Shown here piece after piece: positions 9,950-19,580 of a stretch of DNA of 64,000 nt. The number at the start of each line of letters is the position of its first letter. Positions within the stretch are counted from its first letter, which is position 1. A program made the position numbers and the translations under genes. The notes beneath the pieces were generated by a model. That model saw only the letters and a list, made by a program, of their open reading frames with translations, searched no databases and was not told where the DNA came from. Source of the DNA: Rheinheimera sp. MMS21-TC3 (GTDB lineage Bacteria; Pseudomonadota; Gammaproteobacteria; Enterobacterales; Alteromonadaceae); assembly GCF_032229285.1 (NCBI RefSeq), contig NZ_CP135084.1, forward strand, positions 3,038,001-3,102,000. The letters are read 5' to 3'.

Positions 9950-10617
9950 TTCTGCTCAGCCTTTTCAGCTTGGTCTTTAGTATTACTAATCGGTGTTTTC
10001 GCTTTTTCTAATAAGAGGCTAGTCACATTTTTTAAGCCTTGCTGGCGAATAATATTACTTAATTCAGCTCGCTTACTATCTAACAACGAAATACCTTCTG
10101 CCACCATATCAAAGACTAACCAATTATCGCTGCCTTTACTCTGGCGTAATTTAAATTCAATATTAATATCTGGCTTACCAGGGTCAATCACTCTAGTTTT
10201 TACACTAATAATTTTACGATTACCTATATCAGATGCTGGTTCTATCATCACTTTTTGATCGCGATACTGGGTAAAGACCCCCGCATAAGTTGCTATCATA
10301 TACTCTTGAAAAGCATCAACAAAAGCAACTAAATCCTCTCTTGGCGTATTGCGTAAATCGGCAGCATTACCAATAACTCTTAACGCAGCATAACGGCTAT
10401 CTATATAAGGAATTAACTCCTCATTAACTACGACTCTTAAATAGTCAGGGTTATCTTCAATTTTTTTCTGATCTTTAGCGATACGAGTGAAAGTTCTATC
10501 GGCAACAACTTCAATCATTTTGAAGGGGTCGGTATAGGTTTCCACCTCTGCCAAAACAGGTAAAGCTAAGCTACAAACGCTAATAAGCATACCTAATAAA
10601 AGGGTTTTAAATTTCAT
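9946..10617 (-). CDS. mlaC: Periplasmic phospholipid carrier MlaC
   Basis: A 223-aa periplasmic lipid carrier (Tol_Tol_Ttg2 family). It has a signal peptide (MKFKTLLLGMLISVCSLALP, cleavage near LAEVE) and the conserved start PFKMIEVVADRTF. MlaC shuttles phospholipid between the outer-membrane MlaA-porin complex and inner-membrane MlaFEDB. The C-terminus is charged and Lys/Glu-rich. No mlaA is in the window. It lies 2 bases after the mlaD stop. Confidence 0.95.
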   Translation of the reverse strand: MKFKTLLLGMLISVCSLALPVLAEVETYTDPFKMIEVVADRTFTRIAKDQKKIEDNPDYLRVVVNEELIPYIDSRYAALRVIGNAADLRNTPREDLVAFVDAFQEYMIATYAGVFTQYRDQKVMIEPASDIGNRKIISVKTRVIDPGKPDINIEFKLRQSKGSDNWLVFDMVAEGISLLDSKRAELSNIIRQQGLKNVTSLLLEKAKTPISNTKDQAEKAEQK

Positions 10618-10619
10618 AA

Positions 10620-11084
10620 TTAGCTTCCACGATTAAATAAAAATTGACCGATTAACTCTTCAAGCACTATTGCCGACTTAGTATCTTCGATATAGTCACC
10701 ATCAGCTAATATTTCAACAGTTTCATCAATAAAACCAGGCTGCAAACCAAGATATTGCTCACCTAATAAACCTGATGTCAGTATTGCTAACGAGCTCGTT
10801 TCCGGAAAGTTACTGTAGTTACTATTAATAGCCAAAGTAACTACAGGTGTATAACGGTTAGTGTCTAAATTGATCGCAGTTACCCGCCCCACCACAACAC
10901 CACCTACTTTTACTGGCGAGCGAACTTTTAAGCCACCTATATTATCAAATCTGGCGTGTAATAAGTAGGTATCATTGCCACCGCCTACCCCGCTGTTAGC
11001 AACATTAAGTGCCAACATAAAAAATGCTGCTATAGCTAAAACTATAAAGCTACCTACCAATAATTCAATTTTCCGCGTGGTCAT
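10620..11084 (-). CDS. mlaD: MlaD, MCE-domain subunit of the Mla transporter
   Basis: A 154-aa protein with one N-terminal membrane helix (about 8-28) followed by a single MCE domain containing FDNIGGLKVRSPVKVGGVVVGRV. MlaD forms a hexameric periplasmic ring that channels lipids to and from MlaC. I start it at the ATG at 11084, one base after the mlaE stop, because MTTRKIELLVG aligns with the E. coli start; an upstream TTG would add four residues. Shorter than E. coli MlaD (183 aa) at the C-terminus. Confidence 0.94.
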   Translation of the reverse strand: MTTRKIELLVGSFIVLAIAAFFMLALNVANSGVGGGNDTYLLHARFDNIGGLKVRSPVKVGGVVVGRVTAINLDTNRYTPVVTLAINSNYSNFPETSSLAILTSGLLGEQYLGLQPGFIDETVEILADGDYIEDTKSAIVLEELIGQFLFNRGS

Positions 11085-11085
11085 T

Positions 11086-11868
11086 TTATCCACCAAACAT
11101 AATTGCAGTTAAAATAAAATCGAAAGCCAGCACAGTTAAAGATGCTGTTACGACCGTTTCAGTTGTGGCTCGGCTAATACCCTCAGAAGTGGGTACAGCG
11201 TCATAACCTTTATGTAAGGCAATCCAAACTACAATAATTGCAAATACAAAACTTTTAATGACGCCATTTAAAATATCTTGATATAAGTCGACGTTTGCTT
11301 GCATGGCTGACCAATAGCCACCACCATCTACACCTAACCAATCTACGCCGACTAAATGGCCCCCTAAGATACCAACCGCATTAAAAATTAATGCTAATAG
11401 CGGCATGCTAATAACACCGGCCCAAAAACGTGGGGCAATAATACGCCTAAGCGGATCAACAGCCATCATCTCCAAGCTTGATAACTGTTCCGTTGCTTTC
11501 ATTAAGCCTATTTCTGCCGTTAGCGCACTACCTGCTCGGCCAGCGAATAACAAGGCTGTCACTACAGGCCCTAGCTCACGTAGTAAGCTAAGTGCAACTA
11601 AAGGCCCAAGCATTTGCTCAGCACCAAATTTAACCAAAACGGTATAGCCCTGCAGAGCCAGCACCATACCTATAAACAGCCCTGAAACAACTATTATAAT
11701 TAACGACAATACTCCCACTACATACAACTGACGCATTAATAATGGGAAATTACGTCGTATATCGGGCTTGCCTACTAAGGCAGAAAACAGCATAGTGCCT
11801 GCTTTACCAAAGCCTTGCACAGTGGCTAATGCTGAATGCCCTAGTTGTTGAACTTTATTTACAATCAC
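11086..11868 (-). CDS. mlaE: MlaE, permease subunit of the Mla transporter
   Basis: A 260-aa multi-helix inner-membrane protein of the MlaE/YrbE family. The [24 protein letters not shown] block and the [24 protein letters not shown] loop near the C-terminus are diagnostic. It forms the membrane dimer onto which the MlaF ATPase docks. The start is GTG, overlapping the mlaF stop (GTGA), so the five mla genes form one tightly packed operon. Confidence 0.96.
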   Translation of the reverse strand: MIVNKVQQLGHSALATVQGFGKAGTMLFSALVGKPDIRRNFPLLMRQLYVVGVLSLIIIVVSGLFIGMVLALQGYTVLVKFGAEQMLGPLVALSLLRELGPVVTALLFAGRAGSALTAEIGLMKATEQLSSLEMMAVDPLRRIIAPRFWAGVISMPLLALIFNAVGILGGHLVGVDWLGVDGGGYWSAMQANVDLYQDILNGVIKSFVFAIIVVWIALHKGYDAVPTSEGISRATTETVVTASLTVLAFDFILTAIMFGG

Positions 11869-12668
11869 TTAGCCAACTCCATTAATTCATCCTCGTAAGG
11901 CGCAGCATTAAAATGGAAGGGTACAGGGCCATCAGCTTCACCTTTTAAGAATTGCTGAACTAGCGCTGAGGGATGCTTCAGTAACTCAGCAGGAGTACCA
12001 TGACCAACCACTGACTTTTCTGCGATGATATACACATAGTCAGCTATGCCCATCACTTCATGCACGTCATGGGTTACTACAACCGAAGTTAAACCTAAAG
12101 CATTATTAAGCGACTTAATTAACCGCACTATTACTCCCATTGAAATGGGATCTTGCCCAGCAAAGGGCTCGTCATACAAAATTAATTTAGGATCTAAAGC
12201 TATAGCTCGGGCTAAAGCAGCTCGGCGTGCCATACCGCCAGACAACTCTGCAGGCATTAAATCTCTTGCGCCCCTTAAACCTACCGCCTCTAGTTTCATT
12301 AGTACTATTAAACGGATTAAAGATTCGCTGAGTTTAGTGTGCTCCCGAATAGGAAAGGCAATGTTATCAAAAACCGACATATCACTAAACAAGGCACCGC
12401 TTTGAAACAGCATGCTCATTTTTTTTCGGGCTTGGTATAGCTCAGAGCGAGAAAGCGCAGGAATATCTTGGCCATCAAACATAATGTGGCCTTGGCTAGG
12501 CTTAAGTTGGCCACCGATTAAACGCAACAAAGTTGTTTTACCAATACCGCTAGGGCCCATAACAGCGATAACTTTGCCGCGGGGAAACTGCATATTTAAG
12601 TCGCGAAATATTACCCTATCACCTCGACTAAAATGCATATTTTGAATATCTATTATCCTATCCGACAA
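11865..12668 (-). CDS. mlaF: MlaF, ATPase subunit of the Mla transporter
   Basis: A 267-aa ABC ATPase. Walker A is GPSGIGKT (38-45), the signature is [14 protein letters not shown], Walker B is [13 protein letters not shown], and the H-loop is VVVTHDVHE. The ending [10 protein letters not shown] matches the conserved C-terminal tail of MlaF that contacts MlaB. The start is TTG with a GGAG site 8 bases before it; the first ATG would remove conserved N-terminal residues. First gene of the operon, divergent from yrbG. Confidence 0.95.
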   Translation of the reverse strand: MSDRIIDIQNMHFSRGDRVIFRDLNMQFPRGKVIAVMGPSGIGKTTLLRLIGGQLKPSQGHIMFDGQDIPALSRSELYQARKKMSMLFQSGALFSDMSVFDNIAFPIREHTKLSESLIRLIVLMKLEAVGLRGARDLMPAELSGGMARRAALARAIALDPKLILYDEPFAGQDPISMGVIVRLIKSLNNALGLTSVVVTHDVHEVMGIADYVYIIAEKSVVGHGTPAELLKHPSALVQQFLKGEADGPVPFHFNAAPYEDELMELAK

Positions 12669-12970
12669 ACTTTTTGCTCCGCATAACGAGCAGTATTAAT
12701 ACCGCATAAAAATTAGGTTGGCTTACCTTAAAACTACACTTAAAGATATTGCTCGCAATATACATACAACCTTGTATGTTTGCAATTAGCCTGTACCCTG
12801 AGCTTAGCTATTATCATTGTAAGCTGGTTCTAAGCTAAAGTCGTTAATAAAAATCGTTACAAACTGTGAAGAGATGCTAACATTTAGCTAATTAACAGCT
12901 TTTTTTTGCTTTTCAACCTGATAAGCTGGAAAATATGTTAACTATGCTATCACTGCCGAGGAATTAACAA
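12669..12970. promoter_or_regulatory. Divergent mlaF/yrbG intergenic region
   Basis: A 302-base AT-rich spacer that must hold promoters for mlaF (-) and yrbG (+). The clearest element is the palindrome ACATACAA-CC-TTGTATGT at 12762-12779, the kind of site bound by TetR-type repressors. I could not pick confident -35/-10 pairs. No open reading frame of note. Confidence 0.4.
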
Positions 12971-13945
12971 TTGTCACCTTTGCTTATCGCGATTATTGTG
13001 GTGTTTGTTGGTTTAGTGCTTCTGGTATGGAGCGCTGACCGCTTAATTTTTGGTGCTTCGACAGTCGCCCGCTACACAGGCATATCACCTATGCTTATCG
13101 GCTTGACTATAGTAGCACTAGGCACCTCTATGCCAGAAATTCTAGTTTCTTCTATTGCAGCCTATAAAGGCCATTTAAGCACAGCAGTTGGCAATGCCCT
13201 TGGCTCAAATATTATCAATATTTTATTAATTATTGGCCTAGCCGCTTTATTAAAACCTATCCGTGTCACCTCACTAACCATTAAACGTGAATACCCTTTA
13301 TTAGTTGCAGCAACGTTATTGGCTTACTTCTTTTTATCTGATCACTTTCTTAGTCGAATTGAAGGCTTAATATTAATAGCCGCTTTTTTCAGCTTTATAA
13401 TATTTATGGTGTATTGCGCTCGCACCATAGCAGTTGATGATCCGCTAATGCAGGATATCAATAACGAAGAAAGTCCACCTATTTCCTTAGGTCAAGCCAT
13501 TTTTTGGTTTGTGCTAGGTATGCTGCTATTACTTGCTGCTTCACAGTTATTGGTTCACGGCTCTGTATATATAGCACGCTATATAGGCGTTAGTGACTTA
13601 GTTATAGGCTTATCTATCGTTGCTTTAGGCACTAGTTTGCCAGAGTTAGCAACTAGTATTGTTGGTATAATAAAAGGTGAAGTGGATTTAGCCCTAGGTA
13701 ATATTATTGGCTCAAACATTATTAACATATTGGCCGTGCTAGGTATAAGTGCCATTATTGCTCCAGGCGTTATAGATCCACAAGCGAGTAACCAGGACAG
13801 TTATATTATGATAGCTGCAACTATTATCTTGCTGCTTATGTCGCTACGACACAGTCGGCAACCACGACTAAGTAAATTTGAAGGTCTATTTTTATTAACT
13901 GCATTTATTGCTTATCAATATTTTTTATTTTCATCCTTTGCTTAA
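12971..13945 (+). CDS. yrbG: Ca2+/cation:Na+/H+ antiporter family protein YrbG
   Basis: A 324-aa inner-membrane protein of the CaCA exchanger superfamily with about ten helices. The two alpha repeats are plain: ALGTSMPEILVSSIAAYKG in the first half and ALGTSLPELATSIVGIIKG in the second, each followed by a GN-LGSNI-type helix. The substrate is unproven for YrbG proteins. The start is TTG with a GAGG site 9 bases upstream. The position beside mla and kdsD is the same as in E. coli. Confidence 0.93.
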   Translation: MSPLLIAIIVVFVGLVLLVWSADRLIFGASTVARYTGISPMLIGLTIVALGTSMPEILVSSIAAYKGHLSTAVGNALGSNIINILLIIGLAALLKPIRVTSLTIKREYPLLVAATLLAYFFLSDHFLSRIEGLILIAAFFSFIIFMVYCARTIAVDDPLMQDINNEESPPISLGQAIFWFVLGMLLLLAASQLLVHGSVYIARYIGVSDLVIGLSIVALGTSLPELATSIVGIIKGEVDLALGNIIGSNIINILAVLGISAIIAPGVIDPQASNQDSYIMIAATIILLLMSLRHSRQPRLSKFEGLFLLTAFIAYQYFLFSSFA

Positions 13946-13955
13946 AGAGAGAACC

Positions 13956-14924
13956 ATGAGCACCGATTTTCGTATTCGCGCCAAAGAAGTTATTGCCATT
14001 GAAGCCAGTGCTGTAGAGCAACTAGCCCAATATATCGATGATGAATTCAATTATGCCTGTGAACTTATTATTAATAGTAAAGGTAAAACCATAGTATCGG
14101 GTATGGGTAAATCTGGGCATATCGCTAATAAAATAGCAGCCACACTGGCCTCTACAGGTACTCCCGCTTTTTCTATCCATCCAGGCGAAGCCAGCCATGG
14201 TGACTTGGGCATGCTATCTGCGGAAGATGTGGTTATTGCAATTTCTAATTCTGGTGAAACAGCAGAAATGTTAACTATAGTGCCGGTTATCAAGCGGCGC
14301 GGCATTAAACTTATCGCTATCACTGGCAATCCTGACTCTACTTTAGCTAAATTTGCTGATGCCCACTTATGTGTAAAAGTTGACCAAGAAGCCTGCCCGT
14401 TAGGTTTAGCTCCTACTTCCAGCACAACGGCAACCTTAGTTATGGGTGATGCCCTTGCTATGACATTACTAGATGCCCGCGGCTTTTCAGCAGATGATTT
14501 TGCCTTATCACACCCTGGTGGCAGCCTAGGCCGCAAACTATTACTGCGTTTAGACGATGTGATGCATAAAGACGATAAGGTACCTATAGTTAGTATTAAT
14601 GCCACTATTAAAGATGCCTTATTAGAGATTTCGAAAAAAGGCTTAGGAATGACAGCTATAGTCGACCAAGAAGGTGTATTAGCCGGTATTTTTACTGATG
14701 GCGATTTAAGGCGTATTTTAGATCAACGCTTAGATATCCATAGTTCATTAATTAGCGATGTTATGACTAGGCATTGCATTACGGCTAATAGCCAAATGTT
14801 AGCCGCAGAAGCTTTACAAGTATTACAGCAGAAAAAAATTAATGGTTTAATTGTTGTCAATAGCACTAACATCCCTGTGGGAGCCATGAATATGCACGAT
14901 TTATTACGTGCTGGGGTGCTATAA
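13956..14924 (+). CDS. kdsD: Arabinose-5-phosphate isomerase
   Basis: A 322-aa enzyme converting ribulose 5-phosphate to arabinose 5-phosphate, the first step of Kdo synthesis for LPS. The N-terminal SIS domain holds SGMGKSGHIANKIAATLASTG and SHGDLGM, followed by two CBS domains (about 205-322). I use the ATG at 13956 preceded by AGAGAG, matching the length of E. coli KdsD (328 aa); a longer frame runs back into yrbG. It is directly followed by kdsC. Confidence 0.95.
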   Translation: MSTDFRIRAKEVIAIEASAVEQLAQYIDDEFNYACELIINSKGKTIVSGMGKSGHIANKIAATLASTGTPAFSIHPGEASHGDLGMLSAEDVVIAISNSGETAEMLTIVPVIKRRGIKLIAITGNPDSTLAKFADAHLCVKVDQEACPLGLAPTSSTTATLVMGDALAMTLLDARGFSADDFALSHPGGSLGRKLLLRLDDVMHKDDKVPIVSINATIKDALLEISKKGLGMTAIVDQEGVLAGIFTDGDLRRILDQRLDIHSSLISDVMTRHCITANSQMLAAEALQVLQQKKINGLIVVNSTNIPVGAMNMHDLLRAGVL

Positions 14925-15479
14925 ATGTCGCTATTTTCTCAGCTATATCAAGATATAAGCGATAACGTTATTGCTCGGGCTGCTAATATAAAACTATTAA
15001 TTTGCGATGTTGATGGTGTGTTTTCTGATGGCCGTATTTATCTTGGCAATAATGGTGAAGAATTAAAAGCTTTTCATACCCGCGATGGCTATGGCATTAA
15101 AGCTTTACGTAATGCAGGTATTGAGGTCGCCATTATTACTGGGCGAACTTCAACAATAGTCCAACAAAGAATGACATCCTTAACCGTCCCCTATATTTAC
15201 CAAGGCCAAGAAAATAAAATCGCCGCTTTTACTGATATTCAATCACAGCTGCAACTTAGTCCCAACCAAATTGCCTACATAGGCGATGACTTAGCTGACT
15301 GGCAAGTCATGCAGTATTGCGGTTTAGCCGTAGCAGTAGCTGATGCTCACCCTTATTTGCGAGTAAATGCTCACTATAACACTAGCTTAAATGGCGGTTT
15401 TGGCGCTGTCCGCGAATTATGCGATTTATTATTAATTAGTCAAAATAAATTTATGCTCTTTGATGGTAGCAGCACATGA
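14925..15479 (+). CDS. kdsC: 3-deoxy-D-manno-octulosonate 8-phosphate phosphatase
   Basis: A 184-aa HAD-superfamily phosphatase releasing Kdo from Kdo-8-phosphate. Motif I is DVDGVFSDG (nucleophile Asp and acid/base Asp) and motif III/IV is YIGDDLADW. It has the compact, cap-less fold of the KdsC tetramer family. The ATG follows the kdsD stop with no gap and the end overlaps lptC (ATGA), so Kdo synthesis and LPS export genes are coupled. Confidence 0.95.
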   Translation: MSLFSQLYQDISDNVIARAANIKLLICDVDGVFSDGRIYLGNNGEELKAFHTRDGYGIKALRNAGIEVAIITGRTSTIVQQRMTSLTVPYIYQGQENKIAAFTDIQSQLQLSPNQIAYIGDDLADWQVMQYCGLAVAVADAHPYLRVNAHYNTSLNGGFGAVRELCDLLLISQNKFMLFDGSST

Positions 15480-16030
15480 GAAAGCTATTGGTATTATTAG
15501 TTTTAGCTCTGGTTTTAACCGCCAGTTATTTATGGTTTAAACCTGACAACAACACAGCCCTAGTGTCTGCTGATCAAAAATTACAACCCGATTATATTGC
15601 CAGTGAAATCAGCCGAACCTTATATAACGATCAAGGCTACAAAACTGACTCTGTAACAGCAGTACGTTTAGAACATTTTGACCAGCTAGGTTTTACCCAT
15701 TTTGAGCAGCCTATTTATACCTTATATAACAACCAGCATCAGCCTAGTTGGACGGCACATAGCCAAACAGCAACTTGGTACCCTGAAGATAGAATAATTC
15801 TAGAACATAAGGTTATTATTGAAAGCTTATTGCAGAATGAACTGATAGAACGCATAGAAACAGATACACTAGAAATGCTATTCCCTGACAACCGTTTACA
15901 AAATAATCAACCAGTGCGTGTAATAGGTAAAGGTTTTATTATTGAAGGTGTAGGCATTCAGGCAGACTTAACCAACAAAACCTTACACTTATTACAACAT
16001 AATAAAACGGTATACCAAAATGAAAGCTAA
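15476..16030 (+). CDS. lptC: LPS export protein LptC
   Basis: A 184-aa bitopic inner-membrane protein with one N-terminal helix (residues 3-20) and a periplasmic beta-jellyroll (OstA-like). It takes LPS from the LptB2FG transporter and passes it to LptA. Sequence conservation is weak, but the WTAHSQTATWYPEDRIILEHKV region and the position between kdsC and lptA are typical. It overlaps kdsC by 4 bases and lptA by 11. Confidence 0.93.
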   Translation: MRKLLVLLVLALVLTASYLWFKPDNNTALVSADQKLQPDYIASEISRTLYNDQGYKTDSVTAVRLEHFDQLGFTHFEQPIYTLYNNQHQPSWTAHSQTATWYPEDRIILEHKVIIESLLQNELIERIETDTLEMLFPDNRLQNNQPVRVIGKGFIIEGVGIQADLTNKTLHLLQHNKTVYQNES

Positions 16031-16511
16031 CTATATTACAGCCACAGCTATATTGTTAATAACATTTAGCTCTATTGCCGCTGTTCCAGATTACAAGCAA
16101 CAAATTCAAATTGACGCCGATAACTTATCTTCGATCAAAGAAGATGTTTTGACATACCGCAACAATGTCATTATTACTCAAGGCTCAATGAAAATGACTG
16201 CTGATCTATTAGAGATTGATGCCAGTGCTGGTAAAGGTAATGAAGTCTATCTTGCTACTGGCCAACCAGTAAAATATTCACAACGAATGGAAGATGGCAA
16301 ACTCGTTACTGCTGAAGCTAAAAGCATGCGCTATGAACCATCAACACGCATCCTAACTCTTAGTGGCGACGCCGAGCTGGCACAGAGTGGTAGCGTAGTT
16401 CAAGCATCAACTATTCGTTATAACGTTGAAAAACAGCAATTGAATGCCGATAGTAATAAGACCAAGCGCGTAACAACTATTTTTACGCCAGAGGAAAAAG
16501 ATAACCCATGA
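16020..16511 (+). CDS. lptA: Periplasmic LPS-bridge protein LptA
   Basis: A 163-aa periplasmic protein with a signal peptide ending near SSIAAVPDY, then an OstA/LptA beta-jellyroll of repeated strands. LptA oligomers bridge LptC and outer-membrane LptD for LPS transit. Its start lies inside the lptC end and its stop overlaps the lptB ATG by 4 bases. Slightly shorter than E. coli LptA (185 aa). Confidence 0.94.
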   Translation: MKANYITATAILLITFSSIAAVPDYKQQIQIDADNLSSIKEDVLTYRNNVIITQGSMKMTADLLEIDASAGKGNEVYLATGQPVKYSQRMEDGKLVTAEAKSMRYEPSTRILTLSGDAELAQSGSVVQASTIRYNVEKQQLNADSNKTKRVTTIFTPEEKDNP

Positions 16512-17230
16512 AGTTAGTCGCAGCACATCTGGCCAAAAGCTATAAAGGCCGACAAGTAGTAAAAGATGTCAGCCTAGAGGTCAATGCCGGCCAAATAGTT
16601 GGCTTACTCGGCCCCAATGGTGCCGGAAAAACGACAACTTTTTATATGATAGTAGGCTTAGTCCCCTCAGATAAAGGCAGCATAACCCTTAATAATGAAG
16701 ATATGACTTTTGAGCCTATTCATGCCAGAGCCAGAAAAGGCATAGGTTATTTACCTCAAGAAAGCTCTATTTTTAGAAAGCTTAGCGTGTATGATAATTT
16801 AATGGCTATTTTACAAACGCGCAAATCTTTAAGCCGCGCTAAGCGTGAAGAAATAGCAGATGAGCTATTAGAAGAATTTCATATTGGCCATATCAAACAT
16901 AATTTAGGTATGAGCTTATCGGGTGGTGAGCGGCGACGAGTAGAAATTGCTCGCGCTTTAGCAGCCGAGCCTGCTTTTATTTTATTAGATGAGCCTTTTG
17001 CTGGCGTTGACCCTATTTCAGTTTTAGATATCAAAAAAATTATTCAACATTTAGGCCAACGTGGTATAGGTGTCTTAATTACCGATCATAACGTACGCGA
17101 AACACTAGACGTCTGTGAAATAGCCTACATAGTTAGTCATGGTGAACTGATTGCCTCTGGGCCACCACAACAAGTGCTAGCTGACCAAAAAGTACGAGAT
17201 GTATACTTGGGTGAGCAATTCAGGCTATAG
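16508..17230 (+). CDS. lptB: LPS export ATPase LptB
   Basis: A 240-aa ABC ATPase powering LPS extraction from the inner membrane with LptF and LptG, which are not in the window. Walker A is GPNGAGKT (35-42), the signature is [15 protein letters not shown], and Walker B is [13 protein letters not shown] with the switch His in ITDHNVRE. Last gene of the kdsD-kdsC-lptCAB group before rpoN. A near-duplicate of its last codons sits just past the stop (see findings). Confidence 0.97.
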   Translation: MKLVAAHLAKSYKGRQVVKDVSLEVNAGQIVGLLGPNGAGKTTTFYMIVGLVPSDKGSITLNNEDMTFEPIHARARKGIGYLPQESSIFRKLSVYDNLMAILQTRKSLSRAKREEIADELLEEFHIGHIKHNLGMSLSGGERRRVEIARALAAEPAFILLDEPFAGVDPISVLDIKKIIQHLGQRGIGVLITDHNVRETLDVCEIAYIVSHGELIASGPPQQVLADQKVRDVYLGEQFRL

Positions 17231-17310
17231 TTTTAAGGCAATTCAGGTATAGTTAGTTAAAGCTAGCCAATACCAATATCACTTGTGTTTCAGGAGATTA
17301 GTAGAAGTAA

Positions 17311-18789
17311 ATGAAGCCATCTTTGCAACTTCGCTTAGGACAACAGCTGACCATGACCCCTCAGCTGCAACAGGCTATTCGCTTATTGCAGCTATCCACT
17401 ATTGAGTTACAGCAAGAGATCCAAGAAGCTTTGGATGCGAATCCTTTATTAGAAGCAGATGACGATGCAACACCCTCAGCGGATGAGTCTTTACAGCAAC
17501 ACAGCCAAAAATCAGATGACAACTCAATAAGCAACGACACTAAAGTTGACAGCTCTGAAACAGATGCCAGCGAAGCCTTAGCAGATCAAAATATTAAAGA
17601 AGACTTACCCTTAGACAACGACTGGGACAACTTAGTTAGCGCCACTCCCGTTAGCTCTGGCAGTAGTGGTAGTGATGATGATACCGCTTACCAAGGTGAA
17701 ACTAGCGAAAGCTTACAAGATTACCTACGTTGGCAAATGTATTTAACGCCTTTTTCTGAAATAGACTTAGCTATAGCTGAAGTAATTATTGAAGCTATCG
17801 ATGACAGCGGCTTACTCACCATCAGCTGTGACGATATTTTACAATCGCTTGCTATTCCAGGCATAGAGGCCGATGAAGTAGAAGCTGTGATTAAACGGAT
17901 CCAGCTATTTGACCCTATTGGCGTAGGCGCTCGCACGGTGCAAGAATGTTTGCTGGTGCAATTGCGTCAATTTTCAGCTGATACGCCATTTTTAGCCGAA
18001 GCCCAGTCTTTATTATTAGAACATAGTGACTTATTAGCTAATAGGGACTTCCGTTCTTTGATGCGAGTGACTAAACTCAAAGAAGACGAACTAAAACAGG
18101 TGATGCAACTTATTCAAAGTTTAAACCCACGGCCAGGCGCCGATGTGATAAAACAAGAACAAGAATACGTCATCCCTGATGTTAGCGTCAAAAAAGTAAA
18201 AGGCCGCTGGCAAGTCGAGTTAAATGTTGACGCCATGCCTAAAATTAGAGTTAATCAGCAGTACGCTGCCATGTCTAGAACAGTAAAAAGCAGTGCCGAT
18301 AGTCAATTTATACGTTCACATTTACAAGAAGCAAAATGGTTTATAAAAAGTTTAGAAAGTAGAAACGAAACCTTATTAAAAGTGTCTAACTGTATAGTAC
18401 AACAACAACAAGCATTTTTTGAACATGGCGAAGAAGCCATGAAACCAATGGTATTAAATGATGTTGCAGAAATGGTCGGTATGCATGAGTCAACCATTTC
18501 ACGCGTTACAACCCAAAAATACATGCATACACCTAGAGGAATATTTGAACTTAAGTTCTTTTTCTCTAGCCATGTAAGCACCGAAAGTGGCGGTGAGTGT
18601 TCTTCTACTGCAATTCGGGCTTTTATTAAAAAATTAGTGGCGGCGGAAAACCCGGCCAAACCATTAAGCGATAGCAAAATGGCCGAAATTCTTTTAGAAC
18701 AAGGGATAAACGTTGCAAGGCGCACTATAGCCAAGTATCGTGAGTCATTATTTATTCCACCGTCAAACCAGCGCAAAACCTTGATGTAA
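17311..18789 (+). CDS. rpoN: RNA polymerase sigma54 factor
   Basis: A 492-aa sigma factor for -24/-12 promoters that need enhancer-binding activators (nitrogen, motility and other functions). The Gln/Leu-rich region I (residues 1-50) is followed by an acidic region II (about 50-120), the core-binding domain, a helix-turn-helix and the diagnostic RpoN box [10 protein letters not shown] (469-478). It lies between lptB and hpf as in E. coli and most gammaproteobacteria. Confidence 0.98.
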   Translation: MKPSLQLRLGQQLTMTPQLQQAIRLLQLSTIELQQEIQEALDANPLLEADDDATPSADESLQQHSQKSDDNSISNDTKVDSSETDASEALADQNIKEDLPLDNDWDNLVSATPVSSGSSGSDDDTAYQGETSESLQDYLRWQMYLTPFSEIDLAIAEVIIEAIDDSGLLTISCDDILQSLAIPGIEADEVEAVIKRIQLFDPIGVGARTVQECLLVQLRQFSADTPFLAEAQSLLLEHSDLLANRDFRSLMRVTKLKEDELKQVMQLIQSLNPRPGADVIKQEQEYVIPDVSVKKVKGRWQVELNVDAMPKIRVNQQYAAMSRTVKSSADSQFIRSHLQEAKWFIKSLESRNETLLKVSNCIVQQQQAFFEHGEEAMKPMVLNDVAEMVGMHESTISRVTTQKYMHTPRGIFELKFFFSSHVSTESGGECSSTAIRAFIKKLVAAENPAKPLSDSKMAEILLEQGINVARRTIAKYRESLFIPPSNQRKTLM

Positions 18790-18814
18790 GTAAGCCAAAA
18801 AAAGGAATATGTCT

Positions 18815-19102
18815 ATGCAAATCAATCTAACTGGTCGTCATGTTGAAATCACACCCGCATTAAAGGAATATGTAGACACTAAGTTCGCAAAATTAGCTCG
18901 ACACTTTGAGCACATCACCAATATAAATGTGGTTCTCACTGTAGAAAAACTAAAGCAAATTGCTGAAGCTAAAGTTAATTTAAGCGGCGCAGAAGTATTC
19001 GCTATCTCAGATGATGAAAACATGTATGCAGCCATTGATCAGCTTATCGACAAGCTTGATCGACAAGTCATTAAACACAAAGAAAAGTTAATTCGACACT
19101 AA
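18815..19102 (+). CDS. hpf: Ribosome hibernation promoting factor
   Basis: A short (95-aa) Hpf/YfiA-type protein that binds the 30S decoding region in stationary phase and promotes 100S dimers. It contains TGRHVEITPALKEYV at the start and MYAAIDQLIDKLDRQVIKHKEK near the end. Lacking the C-terminal dimerisation domain, it is the short form, typical where rmf is also present. I start at the second ATG (MQIN, as in E. coli), 8 bases after AAGGA; the ATG two codons earlier (18809) is also possible. Confidence 0.95.
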   Translation: MQINLTGRHVEITPALKEYVDTKFAKLARHFEHITNINVVLTVEKLKQIAEAKVNLSGAEVFAISDDENMYAAIDQLIDKLDRQVIKHKEKLIRH

Positions 19103-19109
19103 TTAAAAT

Positions 19110-19580
19110 ATGATCAATTTAACCACCATGCTTACGGAGAACTGCACTAGAAGTGCAGTTCTTTTTAATAGTAAAAAGCGTATTTTGGAATATATTGCCG
19201 AGCTAGCACAACAGCAATTACCTGAGATAACTGAATACAGTATTTTAGAAGCCTTAATGGCGCGAGAAAAATTAGGTTCTACAGGTATAGGTGGTGGTAT
19301 TGCTATCCCCCACGGTAAATTAAGCAGCGTGGTTAAGCCAATATTAGTCTTTGTTGTTAGCAAAGAGCCTATTGCTTTTGATGCCGTTGACAACCAACCT
19401 GTCGATATTTTCTGTGGTATTTTAATCCCAGAAGATCAATGCCAAACCCATTTAAGCACTTTATCTAGCCTAGCTAAATTGCTAAGCCAGAAAGAGCTAA
19501 CCAAACAAATTCGTAATGCAGAAACTAATCAACAATTATATCAATTACTAATAGATTATTGTGAGGCGAATGCAGAATGA
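19110..19580 (+). CDS. ptsN: PTS IIA-like nitrogen regulatory protein (EIIA-Ntr)
   Basis: A 156-aa EIIA domain of the nitrogen-related PTS, which receives phosphate from Npr and regulates potassium transport and other targets rather than carrying sugar. The phosphorylated His is H68 in GGGIAIPHGKL. It lies 7 bases after hpf and overlaps rapZ. Codons 10-18 also encode a perfect 11-bp hairpin followed by T5, unusual inside a coding region (see the terminator entry). The peptide there, ENCTRSAVLF, is conserved with E. coli (RECTRSRVHC), so it is real coding sequence. Confidence 0.96.
   Translation: MINLTTMLTENCTRSAVLFNSKKRILEYIAELAQQQLPEITEYSILEALMAREKLGSTGIGGGIAIPHGKLSSVVKPILVFVVSKEPIAFDAVDNQPVDIFCGILIPEDQCQTHLSTLSSLAKLLSQKELTKQIRNAETNQQLYQLLIDYCEANAE
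19138..19166 (+). terminator. Terminator-like hairpin inside the 5' end of ptsN
   Basis: The arms AGAACTGCACT (19138-19148) and AGTGCAGTTCT (19152-19162) pair perfectly over 11 bp with the loop AGA, and T19162-T19166 form a T tract on the plus strand. By sequence this is a standard intrinsic terminator, yet it starts 28 bases into ptsN. It may terminate part of the rpoN-hpf transcripts. Activity is untested, and translating ribosomes would disrupt it. Confidence 0.65.
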
